Of a DNA stretch of 48,889 bases, positions 18,513 to 26,791 are shown in pieces. Source of the DNA: Paraburkholderia youngii (GTDB lineage: Bacteria; Pseudomonadota; Gammaproteobacteria; Burkholderiales; Burkholderiaceae). The notes under the pieces are model-generated. The model worked only from the letters and a program-made list of their open reading frames with translations. It did not search any database and had not been told where the DNA came from. Positions within the stretch are counted from its first letter, which is position 1. Every line of letters begins with the position of its first letter. The stretch covers positions 572,466 through 621,354 of the forward strand of contig NZ_JAALDK010000003.1 of assembly GCF_013366925.1 (NCBI RefSeq), read 5' to 3'. Made by a program: the position numbers and the translations under genes.

Positions 18513-19991
18513 TCACCTTCTCACGCGCACCGACGGCCTTGCAGTCAGAAAGACAAAAACCACGCTTGATGCTTGCGATGAGCGGGGAAGCCCTTGTCGT
18601 GCTTTATTTTCCGTTTCCTGAAGCGTCCCCTGAAGGCTCATCTCGGTGCTCACTCGTGCGAGGGTTCTGGTCTGGAAGTGCGTGGCACCCATCCAATGTT
18701 TGAGCGTACCGAACACATGCTCAACGGTGCTGCGCCGGATCGTCATTGCGTCTGGATTCCGGTCGAGCCGTCGCTGCATGGCTTCCAGTATCTGTTCATG
18801 TTCCCAGCGTCGAATGCGTCGGTAGTCGCTTGGAGAACATCGCTCCTTCAGATGGCAACGCGGGCATGCGCTGGGCCAGTACACCTTCAGATTCATGCCA
18901 TGTTCGACAGTCGTGAACCGATGAATGGCGCGCTCGCCGGCCGGGCAACGATAGACATCGTCTTTAGCGATGTAGATGAAGTCGCGCTTGGTAAAAAGGC
19001 CTTTCTTTCGGGATGCAGACGTCAACGGCTTCGGTACATATGCCTTGATACCCGAGAGTCCGCAGGTACGAATATCCGGGCCACTGAAGTAGCCCCGATC
19101 GGCTAGCACCCTGAGTCCGGATTTGCCCATCGCGTCTCTTGCTGCGAGCGCGACCTTGCTGAGCTGCCCGTGATCTCCTCCGACATTGGTCACCTCGTGT
19201 TCAACGATCAGGTGATGTTTCGTGTCTACGGCGGCCTGTACGTTGTAGCCGACTGTTCCGGTCTTTTTGCCGCTGCTGGTCATCGAACGCGAGTCGGGAT
19301 CTGTCAGTGACAGCTGTCTGTCCGGTTGCGTCTTCAGTTGTTTCCGGATCTGCTCGAGTTCGCGCATCCGTTGCCGCAGCAAAGCGACCTTCTCATGCAG
19401 CCGTACGGTCTTCACATCGAAACCGGTCGGACTGACGCGATCCGCGGTCTCAATCGCGTCGAGGTACCGCTGGATACTCTCCTCGATCTGCTGCTGACGC
19501 TTATCGATCTTGCCAGCGGTGTAGTTCCGGTCGCGGCTGTTTAGGACTTTGAACTTGCTGCCGTCGATGGCCACCATGTCGCTGGAAAGAAGCTTCAGGC
19601 CGCGGCACAGTTCGACGAAGCGCCGGCACACGTTGCGAATGGCGGCACCATTGTCGCGGCGGAAGTCTGCGATCGTTTTGAAGTCCGGTGCCAAGCGTCC
19701 CTTCAGCCACATCATCTCGAGATTTCGCTGGCATTCCTGTTCAAGACGCCTGCTGGAAGGCAAGCGATTCAGATACCCGTAGGTGTAGACCTTGAGCATC
19801 ACTGCAGGATGATAAGACGGCCGACCGGTGAGAGCGGGCGAAGCCCCGTCGAAGCCGAGTTCCGCAAGCTCGAGTTCGTCGACGAACACGTCTATGATCC
19901 TCACCGGATTGTCCTGCCCGATGTAGTCATCGATGCATTCGGGAAGCAGTGCGACCTGCTTGCGGTCATCGCCTTCAACGAATCGCTTCAT
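18513..19991 (-). pseudogene. IS1182-family transposase, altered C-terminus
   Basis: 492 residues. IS1182 features: N-terminal DUF772-like region (VDELELAELGFDGASPALTG, RPSYHPAVMLKVYTYGY), aspartate in VAIDGSKFK, aspartate in VLADRGYFSG, a cysteine-containing zinc-like segment (CPAGE, CPRCHLKERC) and glutamate in STVEHVFGTLKHWMG. After ARVSTEMSLQ the usual ending is missing and unrelated residues follow, so about 30 residues of the C-terminus were probably replaced by a deletion near 18632. The catalytic core is intact, so activity cannot be excluded. Confidence 0.8.
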
Positions 19992-20087
19992 GAGTCACCC
20001 GATCTCAATGCGTTGATTCAGTTTAGGCGATGAGTGCGTTTTCACACACCCTCGGCCAGTCGACTTCACACTCACAAATGAGATGTT

Positions 20088-20530
20088 TTGTTTGTCGTTG
20101 AAAGAAAATCTTTCTGTGCATGGCCGGTTCCCCCGGACGCGCTGCGAGCCTTGGAGTCGAGCGCGCGCCACCCGGGCTTCTCGGCTGCTGCAATGGAACT
20201 GAATGTTACGCCCACCGAGGTTGGTCAATTCGTTCTCAGTCTCGAAGAATGCCTCGACGTACCGCTGTTCCACCGCGCTACCGGCGGGCGACCGCCTCTT
20301 GTACTAACGGCCGTCGCCCTTCGGGCGCTGCCTAACATCCGCGAGGGGTTCGATCGGTTGAATCTGGAATTTGCGCGACTAAAGAAGGGGCTCGGCTGTG
20401 GGCGTGTTGACGGTGACCGTTAGGCCGGCGTTCGTCGCGAAATGGCTTCTGCCGGGCATTGATCGCTTCCAGAACCGCTGCGTGTCGACGCCAGCCATCA
20501 AGTTGATGGATTTCAGAGCAAAGGAAGACC
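20088..20530 (+). pseudogene. LysR-type regulator (GcvA-like), decayed
   Basis: The first 100 residues follow the LysR HTH of the GcvA group: DALRALESSARHPGFSAAA, then ELNVT, SLEECLDVPLFHRA, and a degenerate linker. Near 20400 the frame shifts by one: GVLTVTVRPAFVAKWLLPG and IDRFQN, the start of the effector domain, continue in another frame to about 20530 and then stop matching. Key HTH positions are also changed (VTPTEVGQFVLSL where VSHQI is usual). It is in the right place and direction to have been the regulator of the exporter-oxidase-ligase cluster, but it is not functional. Confidence 0.75.
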
Positions 20531-20794
20531 GCCCATCATCCCGCCATACTCATAGCACGCTGTGGCACATCGCATGACTGGACTGTCCGGCGCGCAATCG
20601 AGACGATCATCCGATAAGAACCAGTACTCTCTTTTCCACGCGGAGTGAGCCTACCGCCGGTAATTTTACCTGCAAAAACAGGCTTTTCTCCATCGCGAAT
20701 CATCAATATGATTGATGCACTCAAAAAAATTAACGGCTTATACAGAGCGGATATGCGCTGTTAGGATTCTCCCGTCGTCACCGCGGAGCCGAGT
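20531..20794. other. Leader region of the exporter-oxidase-ligase cluster
   Basis: No gene is supported. The stretch 20700-20750 is AT-rich, as a promoter would be, but no pair of boxes is good enough to name. GGAG at 20785-20788 lies 6 bases before the exporter ATG. Confidence 0.35.
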
Positions 20795-21736
20795 ATGAGC
20801 GAAGATTTAGATGTCGTCCAAGCAAATCGTGTCGACACCGGGGTTGAGCCAGTTAAAGGCGATGCGTTTGATGCTAACCCCCCTGGTTCCAAGCCGTCTT
20901 CGCGACCTGTTGCCAGCGTGCTCGCGGCTGCCATGGCTATCGCGTCGATGTGCAGCGTGCAGCTTGGTGCTGCATTGTCGCGACCCGTGACAATGCAATA
21001 CGGTACGCTCAGCACGACTTGGCTGCGTCTTTGTTTCGCGGGCTTGGTGCTCGCGATCGTGGTGCGACCGCCGCTCCATACCTACTCCCGACAGCGCTGG
21101 AGCGCCGCTTTCGTCCTCGGTAGCGCCATGGCCGGCATGACACTGTGCTACTTTGAAGCCGTGCAGCGCGTGCCCCTTGGTCTCGCAGTCGGCATCAGCT
21201 TCATTGGTCCCCTCATCGTCGCGACGGCCGGCATTCGCAGATTCCGGATGCTAGTGTGGCCCATGGTGGCGATGGTCGGCGTCGTCCTGATTGCGCGGCA
21301 GGACGGCTTGTGGACCACCTCGTTAACCGCGCTGGTCTTTCCGGCTGGGGCTGCGCTCGGATGGGCAGCCTACATCGTGATGATGAAACGAGTCGGCACG
21401 CTGTTTGATGGCCTGCAGGGGCTCTCAATGTCGCTGATCGTCGCGGCCCTGGTCACCACGCCGTTTGGTCTTGCGCAAAGCGGTGGCCATCTGCCCGCCG
21501 CGCAATTGATTGACGCCGCATATCTCGCGGTACTCGTGCCGCTCCTGCCCTACGTCCTCGAGATGCTCGCGCTGCGGCGCATGACGGCGTCCGCGTTCGG
21601 CATTCTGATGAGCATCGAACCCGCCATTGCTGCCGCAATCGGTTTTGTCGTCCTCGGTCAGCCTATGCTGGGCTTGCAAAACATCGGCACGTTGCTCGTG
21701 ATCAGCGCCAGCATAGCCTGCTGCCGCCAAGAATAG
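20795..21736 (+). CDS. EamA/RhtA-type inner-membrane exporter
   Basis: A 313-residue transporter of the drug/metabolite superfamily. A hydrophilic N-terminal tail of about 38 residues is followed by about ten membrane segments in two EamA repeats. The features LGAALSRPVTMQYGTLSTTWLRL, YFEAVQRVPLGLAVGISFIGPL and, in the second half, RRMTASAFGILMSIEPAIAA, match the RhtA (threonine/homoserine exporter) branch closely. That branch exports amino acids and their analogues. It is the first gene of a same-strand set with a diiron oxidase and two ATP-grasp ligases, so export of, and self-protection against, the cluster product is the likely role. The start has GGAG 6 bases upstream. Confidence 0.85.
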   Translation: MSEDLDVVQANRVDTGVEPVKGDAFDANPPGSKPSSRPVASVLAAAMAIASMCSVQLGAALSRPVTMQYGTLSTTWLRLCFAGLVLAIVVRPPLHTYSRQRWSAAFVLGSAMAGMTLCYFEAVQRVPLGLAVGISFIGPLIVATAGIRRFRMLVWPMVAMVGVVLIARQDGLWTTSLTALVFPAGAALGWAAYIVMMKRVGTLFDGLQGLSMSLIVAALVTTPFGLAQSGGHLPAAQLIDAAYLAVLVPLLPYVLEMLALRRMTASAFGILMSIEPAIAAAIGFVVLGQPMLGLQNIGTLLVISASIACCRQE

Positions 21737-21894
21737 GCCGGCGTTGCCGGCAGGTGGATCGTCGTCTCGCACTGCATTTTCTTCCGCGTATTCGAATGTT
21801 GCCGAGACACTAACTGCGGATGATTCGCGTCGTCGTTGTATGTGTCGCGCTTGCGATGCTGTTTCCCTTCATGTGGTTTTACTGGAGACTGAAA

Positions 21895-22590
21895 ATGGCC
21901 CACCAAGATCGTGCCCGTTTCGAACTGGTTGCAGACTGTGAAATGCAGGCGCTCTTTTCCGCCTCGCCCGACACCGCCGCGTTTCACCGTGGCGAATGGA
22001 TCGACCGCGAATACTATCGGCGGCATCTCGTCGAGACAGTGCTGCGCATCCGCCTGAACAATGAAGTCGATGCATTCGCGCTCTACAAGATCGGCTTCAA
22101 GGACAATCAACTCGCGCAGATCCTCGCGCAATACCTCGCCGAGGAATACGGCCACGAAGGACTCTTTCTGCGCGACATCGAAAAATTCGGCCTCACCGCC
22201 GAACAGATTGACACCATTGAGCCGCTCCACTCGACCAGGAAGCTGATCAATTATCTGTATCTCAGCATCGAACGCGATGGCCCATTGCCGACGATGGCAT
22301 GGAACTGGTTCGTCGAATGGTATTCGGACCGCTACAATAAGACAATCACCGAGGCTGCGGGTCGAGCCTTCGGGCACCACACCGTTAAGGGTTCGCTTGG
22401 CCATATCCAATACGACGAATCGCACGACCACGACGATCTGATGTGGGGCGCCGTCCAGCGCACGATCGACGGATGGGGTGGCATCGACAAGGCAGAAATG
22501 CATCTTCGCAACTTCATCGGCTTGGTCGGCGATTACTTCGACGAACTGAAGGCAGAAACCGGGCGCCAGTCGGACGTGGTCGTTGCATGA
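21895..22590 (+). CDS. Haem-oxygenase-like diiron oxidase (HDO superfamily)
   Basis: 231 residues from ATG 21895, chosen because GGAG sits 7 bases upstream and because family members lack the membrane-like stretch that an earlier ATG (21820) would add. The fold is all-helical. Likely metal ligands are visible: Glu57 in helix 1 (LNNEVDAF), Glu84 and His87 (EYGH), Glu141, and His170, Asp174 and His177 in the pattern H-x3-D-x2-H (HIQYDESH). That pattern is typical of HDO enzymes, which use two irons and oxygen to cleave, desaturate, decarboxylate or N-oxygenate amino acids or fatty acids (for example BesC, UndA and SznF). The stop overlaps the ribosome binding site of the first ligase. An amino-acid substrate is inferred from the neighbours. 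Confidence 0.75.
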   Translation: MAHQDRARFELVADCEMQALFSASPDTAAFHRGEWIDREYYRRHLVETVLRIRLNNEVDAFALYKIGFKDNQLAQILAQYLAEEYGHEGLFLRDIEKFGLTAEQIDTIEPLHSTRKLINYLYLSIERDGPLPTMAWNWFVEWYSDRYNKTITEAAGRAFGHHTVKGSLGHIQYDESHDHDDLMWGAVQRTIDGWGGIDKAEMHLRNFIGLVGDYFDELKAETGRQSDVVVA

Positions 22591-22600
22591 GGAGCGCATC

Positions 22601-23833
22601 GTGGCTATTGTAGTAGTGGAGCCTGTCTCATCGGGCACCGCGCTGATCGCTGCAGCGCAGCGGCTCGGGCACCCGGTACACGTGTTCTGCGCAGATACCC
22701 GCATCGTGCCGCCAACGCACCTACGGACCGTGGCGTCGCTGACGAGTGTCGACACTGGCTCGGCTGATGACGTCGCTGCAGCAGTGCGGACAGTCGGGGG
22801 CATCGACGCGCTCGTTCCCGGCTTTGAGTACGCGGTCGACGTCGTCGCGCAGACGGCCGCGCAATTGGGGTTACCGCATCTAGCGCCCGAAGCGGCCGCG
22901 CTCACACGTGACAAATACCGTAGTCGTCAGCGACTCAGCATGGCCGGGCTCGCTGTACCTCGTTTCGCGCCGATCGCAAAGCGTGGCGACGTCGCCCGCG
23001 CGGCGGCGCACGTCGGATTTCCGGCCGTCGTGAAGCCGGTCGATGGTTGCGGCAGCCTACTGGTGCGCCGCGTCGATTCGCTCGCGCAGTTGCACGCGAC
23101 GATCGACAGCGTTGCGCATCGATCTGTCCCGGACATGGGCCGCGAAGTTGGTCAAGCGATGATGCTTGAACAGTATCTCGACGGCCCGGAGTACAGCGTA
23201 GAAGGTTACGTCGGTCCGCTCGGTCCGCGCATGCTTGCCATTACCGAAAAGATCCTCGGGCCCGAGCCCTACTTCGTCGAGATGGGACATGTGGTCGACG
23301 CTACGCTCGACGACCGCGACCGAGCTCGGCTGAGCGCGTATGTCGAAACGGTGGCGAGAGAGATCGGCCTGACGCTGGGCGTGTTTCATGCGGAAGTGCG
23401 CATGACGCGCGACGGTCCCACGCTGATTGAAATCGCCGCGCGGCTCGGCGGCGACCGGATCTACCGGCTCGTTGAGCTAGCTAAGTCAATCTCGCTACCG
23501 GAAGTCATGCTCCGTAGCTATCTCGGGGAATGGGACCCGGCCCCGGGATACCGCCACGGGCGGAGCACCCGGGTAAGCGGCGTCCGGTTTCTCGCACCCG
23601 AGGCAGCCGGGCCGTTCGTCGGTGTCAGCGGGCTTGACAATGTGCGTGCGCAGCCTGGCTTCCAAGAAGCGGAAATCTATCCGCGCATCGGCGACTGGGT
23701 ATCGCCGCCGACCGACTTCCGCGGCCGGGTCGGCCACGTGCTATTTACAGCGCCCGATCGCCCCACGCTCGAACGCCGACTGAACGACGCGCAATGCGCG
23801 CTCGAAATGGGGTTGACATGCAAGGTCCATTGA
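22601..23833 (+). CDS. ATP-grasp ligase 1
   Basis: 410 residues from GTG 22601, supported by GGAG 6 bases upstream (an ATG at 22583 would overlap the oxidase gene). The N-terminal Rossmann-like pre-ATP-grasp domain begins VAIVVVEPVSSGT. The ATP-grasp domain has FPAVVKPVDGCGSLLVRRV for ATP binding, MLEQYLDGPEYSVEGYV, and the metal-binding end TLIEIAARLGGD. A C-terminal carboxylate-ligase domain follows. Enzymes of this layout (for example BacD and other L-amino acid ligases) activate a carboxylate as acyl phosphate and couple it to an amine. The next gene begins 13 bases later. Substrates cannot be read from sequence. Confidence 0.82.
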   Translation: MAIVVVEPVSSGTALIAAAQRLGHPVHVFCADTRIVPPTHLRTVASLTSVDTGSADDVAAAVRTVGGIDALVPGFEYAVDVVAQTAAQLGLPHLAPEAAALTRDKYRSRQRLSMAGLAVPRFAPIAKRGDVARAAAHVGFPAVVKPVDGCGSLLVRRVDSLAQLHATIDSVAHRSVPDMGREVGQAMMLEQYLDGPEYSVEGYVGPLGPRMLAITEKILGPEPYFVEMGHVVDATLDDRDRARLSAYVETVAREIGLTLGVFHAEVRMTRDGPTLIEIAARLGGDRIYRLVELAKSISLPEVMLRSYLGEWDPAPGYRHGRSTRVSGVRFLAPEAAGPFVGVSGLDNVRAQPGFQEAEIYPRIGDWVSPPTDFRGRVGHVLFTAPDRPTLERRLNDAQCALEMGLTCKVH

Positions 23834-23846
23834 AGGACGAGTCGCG

Positions 23847-25166
23847 ATGACGTATACCCCCTTCCCCCGCCGTACCCGAAGTGTCGTAATGAATCGCTGG
23901 TCCGACGATTTTGCCGCCTATCACCGATACATCGATCACGACGCGCACGACGTTGCCTATCTGTGCACACCGGAAGGCGCGAAAGCTCTCGAAGCGACGC
24001 GCATCTCGCACATCGAGATCCTCCCGGACTTCAACGATATACACAGGCTGCGCGTGGCATTCGACGCATGCCGTACTAGGCTGAACGGTGTCGACCGACT
24101 GATCGCGCTGTCCGAATTCGACCTGCTCGCCGCGGCACAGCTGCGGGAAACCTTCGACGTCCCGGGCGACCGGCCCGCCACCGCAGCACGCTTTCGCGAC
24201 AAGACGGTGATGAAGCGCGTCGTCAGTGCGGCCGGTCTGCGCGTGCCGCAGTTCGTCGAATTGAACGATCGGGAGGACGCGCTCGCCACTGTCGCCGGAC
24301 TGCGGCATCCGCTTATCGTCAAGCCGCGAACCGGCGCGGCAAGCATCGGTGTCCACCGGGTCGATTCGGTGGAACAGTTCGGTGCGCTCCTGCCCCGACT
24401 TACGGGCACTTCGTACGAATGCGAGGAGTTCATCGAAGGGCCGATCTATCACGTTGACGGTATCGTCTTGAGCGGCAAGCCGTTGCTCATCCGGGCGTCG
24501 CGCTACCTTAACTCATGCCTTGACTTCGCCAATGGCAAACCGCTGGGGTCGATAATGTTGCAGCCTGGACCGTCGAACGACGAACTACTCGCGTTCGCGC
24601 AAACGAGTCTCCGCGCCCTATCGCTGGTGGACGGCGCCTTTCATCTCGAAGTGATTCGCGGCTCCGACGGCCTGTATTTCCTTGAGATCGGCGCGCGCGT
24701 AGGCGGCGGCGAAATTCCGTTCCTGTTCCGCGATCTCTACGGCATTGACATCTTCAGCCTGTGGGTCCGTCAGCAGCTCAACTACGGGACGTCGCTTGCA
24801 TCCGAGGCAGGCGTGGGTGCAGCGGGCCGCTCCACCGAGCTAGGAGGGTTTCTGCTGCTCCCCGAGGCGACCGGCAGCCGCCTCTTGCGAGCCGTTGTCC
24901 CGGACGGTATCGCACCGCTGTATGCGGCCATTACGCCGAAGGCAAATCATGTCTTCGACGGCAAGGGCGGCTACGACGAGATCCTCGGCCGGTTTCGCTA
25001 CCGCGGTCGATCGGAAGATGAGATTGATGCAGCGATCGCCGCGACCTTGGAGCGCTTCCAGTACGAGCTCGGCGATATCGATGCCCCTAGCCGCCCCGCT
25101 TGGCCGCGCGGGCATTGGCATGATGGCTATCCGTTGCCCGAAAATGCGCCATCACGCTGCCGATGA
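23847..25166 (+). CDS. ATP-grasp ligase 2
   Basis: 439 residues, clearly distinct from ligase 1. AAGGACG lies 8 bases before the ATG. An N-terminal domain with a DRLIALSEFDLLAAAQLRE helix leads into the ATP-grasp domain: HPLIVKPRTGAASIGVHRV, then YECEEFIEGPIYHVDGIV, and the metal-binding end YFLEIGARVGGGEIPF. The EIGAR-GGG ending is common in peptide-forming and amino-acid-modifying ATP-grasp enzymes. Two different ligases in one operon suggest two successive couplings or two alternative acceptors. The gene ends 21 bases before an IS6 remnant that carries its own ribosome binding site. Confidence 0.82.
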   Translation: MTYTPFPRRTRSVVMNRWSDDFAAYHRYIDHDAHDVAYLCTPEGAKALEATRISHIEILPDFNDIHRLRVAFDACRTRLNGVDRLIALSEFDLLAAAQLRETFDVPGDRPATAARFRDKTVMKRVVSAAGLRVPQFVELNDREDALATVAGLRHPLIVKPRTGAASIGVHRVDSVEQFGALLPRLTGTSYECEEFIEGPIYHVDGIVLSGKPLLIRASRYLNSCLDFANGKPLGSIMLQPGPSNDELLAFAQTSLRALSLVDGAFHLEVIRGSDGLYFLEIGARVGGGEIPFLFRDLYGIDIFSLWVRQQLNYGTSLASEAGVGAAGRSTELGGFLLLPEATGSRLLRAVVPDGIAPLYAAITPKANHVFDGKGGYDEILGRFRYRGRSEDEIDAAIAATLERFQYELGDIDAPSRPAWPRGHWHDGYPLPENAPSRCR

Positions 25167-25187
25167 GGCGCTCGTTGGAAGGAGAGA

Positions 25188-25256
25188 ATGAACGCGACGA
25201 AATCGCTTTACCACGGCCAGCGGTTCCCTGCTGTTATGATCAGCTGCGCTGTTGAC
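25188..25256 (+). pseudogene. Start of an IS6-family transposase
   Basis: Only the first 22 or so residues are present (MNATKSLYHGQRFPAVMISC), matching the IS6 N-terminus. GGAAGGAG lies just upstream. After 25256 the similarity ends. It marks where the right side of the biosynthesis-like cluster was replaced. Confidence 0.6.
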
Positions 25257-25792
25257 GGACACTTCTCGTTCGGAGCGAGGCGGCGTACTCAGGTACGGAA
25301 CCAACGATTCGTTGCTGGCATGTCAAGTCCGGCTATCGATTGGCTCGGTGCGCTAGGGCGGTTCGGTAGAAACCTCGCAGCACTAGGCATTTAGAAGTGG
25401 TGTTTGTGACGCCGCGCGACGAGACGTATGTGGTGGGGAAACTGCTCGATGAGCAGGACATGCAAACCCGGCGTGCTGGAGCAAAGCGTCGCCGACCAAT
25501 CGCGCAGCTATCCCGCGGCAAGTGGGAATTCCTGGACTCCCTAGGGCTAAGCACATTTTTATCAAAGCGGCTGCACGCGTGATCTGCCGACCCGTAACCG
25601 CGAACGTCAGATGTTCCCTTTCGAGATACGCGTCGCACACAATCGCTAAGCCCCTTTCGTCAGCGCTTGGTGCTGCACACACGGAGGAACGCGGCCTGTT
25701 ATTTCGCCATAGTCAAACAGCGCATCGGCACATGGTACGGCTGTACGTTCCGGGAGCAATCAAAACAATTATATAATAAGCATTACTACTGT
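25257..25792. other. Rearranged stretch without a supported gene
   Basis: Several open frames of 60-100 codons exist on both strands, none with a recognisable domain or ribosome binding site. The sequence 25770-25790 is AT-rich (ATTATATAATAAG). Probably scrambled IS or gene debris. Confidence 0.35.
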
Positions 25793-26395
25793 TCACAAGA
25801 GAGTGCAGATGGGCACCAACCTGACAGCGCCAGGTTTGTCGCAGCGCTCGATAAGAACGCGCGTCGCCTTAAATTGGTGGAACGTCGATTCCTCCTGAGT
25901 GAATTGCAGGTGCATGACGGAACTGGTTGCGTCATCGACATACACACCAACAGCGTGCACGCTGGACCGCGGTCCTCGAGCTAGCGGTGATCCCGCCATC
26001 CAATCTGGATGAACTCGTCCAAGCGCTCCTATCGTGTGCGTGACTGGTAGACCGTCGGCTGATGCAGTCGACGCAGGATCCACAGGCCTTCGCCCGTCAT
26101 TCGATATGACGCCTTTTGTCGCCCTGCGGACTCTGAGATTCCCGTGGCTTCTCCAACGCTAGGGGCCGGCCCAAAATCCGCGTATCAACCGCGGATAATC
26201 GTGAGCACGATCGGAACAAGGCATCTCGACAGCGTCTCGCTGCGCGAGATTTGTGTCCGGAAACCAGTCCACGGCCCAAATTCCGAGCCGCACAACAAGC
26301 CGGCGAATCTGCCGCGCCGTCAGTTCCAGCCGTTGCGCGGAACGTTAGCGGTTTCAGCTTGCTATCCACCACGACGTTCAAAATGGTATGGATTT
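25793..26395 (-). pseudogene. ISNCY-type transposase, heavily decayed
   Basis: Pieces of an ISNCY/integrase-core transposase can be read on the minus strand in changing frames: QRLELTARQIRRLVVRL near 26320, then GLVSGHKS, then TGEGLWILRRLHQPTVYQSRTR near 26070 ending in a stop, then EFIQIG and RGPACTLLV, and finally YVDDATSSVMHLQFT with ESTFHQFKATR near 25900. At least three frame changes and two in-frame stops are present. The aspartate motif (QIDGS in relatives) is lost. Confidence 0.7.
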
Positions 26396-26791
26396 GTCCA
26401 GCGGGCGCATCGCGACCGTTCGCTCTGTTGCTGCAGCCATTAAAGCTCCCTGGAACTGGACCTCCGACGGGCTACACGCTTGCGATGAACGCGGGTTTTC
26501 CATTGGCAAAACCCAGACGTTCCGGTGTAGTCAAGACCTCACTGAGCCTTCTCGGCGGTTTCATCATATGTTAGAACCCTTGCCCGGACAGCCAGTGGTT
26601 CAGATACTTTTGCTAGGATTTCCATAAACCACACAAAGGTTCGATGCAAGTGGCCATTGCGGCGTCGCGGCGCTCTTGTGCGGCAATTACCCTATGGTTC
26701 TAACGCGTAGCCATAGGCACTTTAGACAGACGAATTGGGCTGCGTCCTTTGATACGATCGGGGACTGAACTTGACTAGTGAATGACGGCAG
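26396..26791. other. Upstream region of the hybrid kinase gene
   Basis: No gene is supported. It must hold the promoter of the large gene at 26792, but I find no convincing boxes. The start codon is not preceded by a strong ribosome binding site (GACGGCAG, 26782-26789). Confidence 0.35.

Noticed and set aside
21820..21894. An N-terminal membrane segment on the diiron oxidase from an upstream ATG
   Set aside because: ATG 21895 has GGAG 7 bases upstream and gives the usual family length. The upstream hydrophobic stretch is outside the family fold.
25383..25790. Genes in the several open frames on both strands
   Set aside because: They have no family features, no ribosome binding site, and overlap each other on opposite strands.
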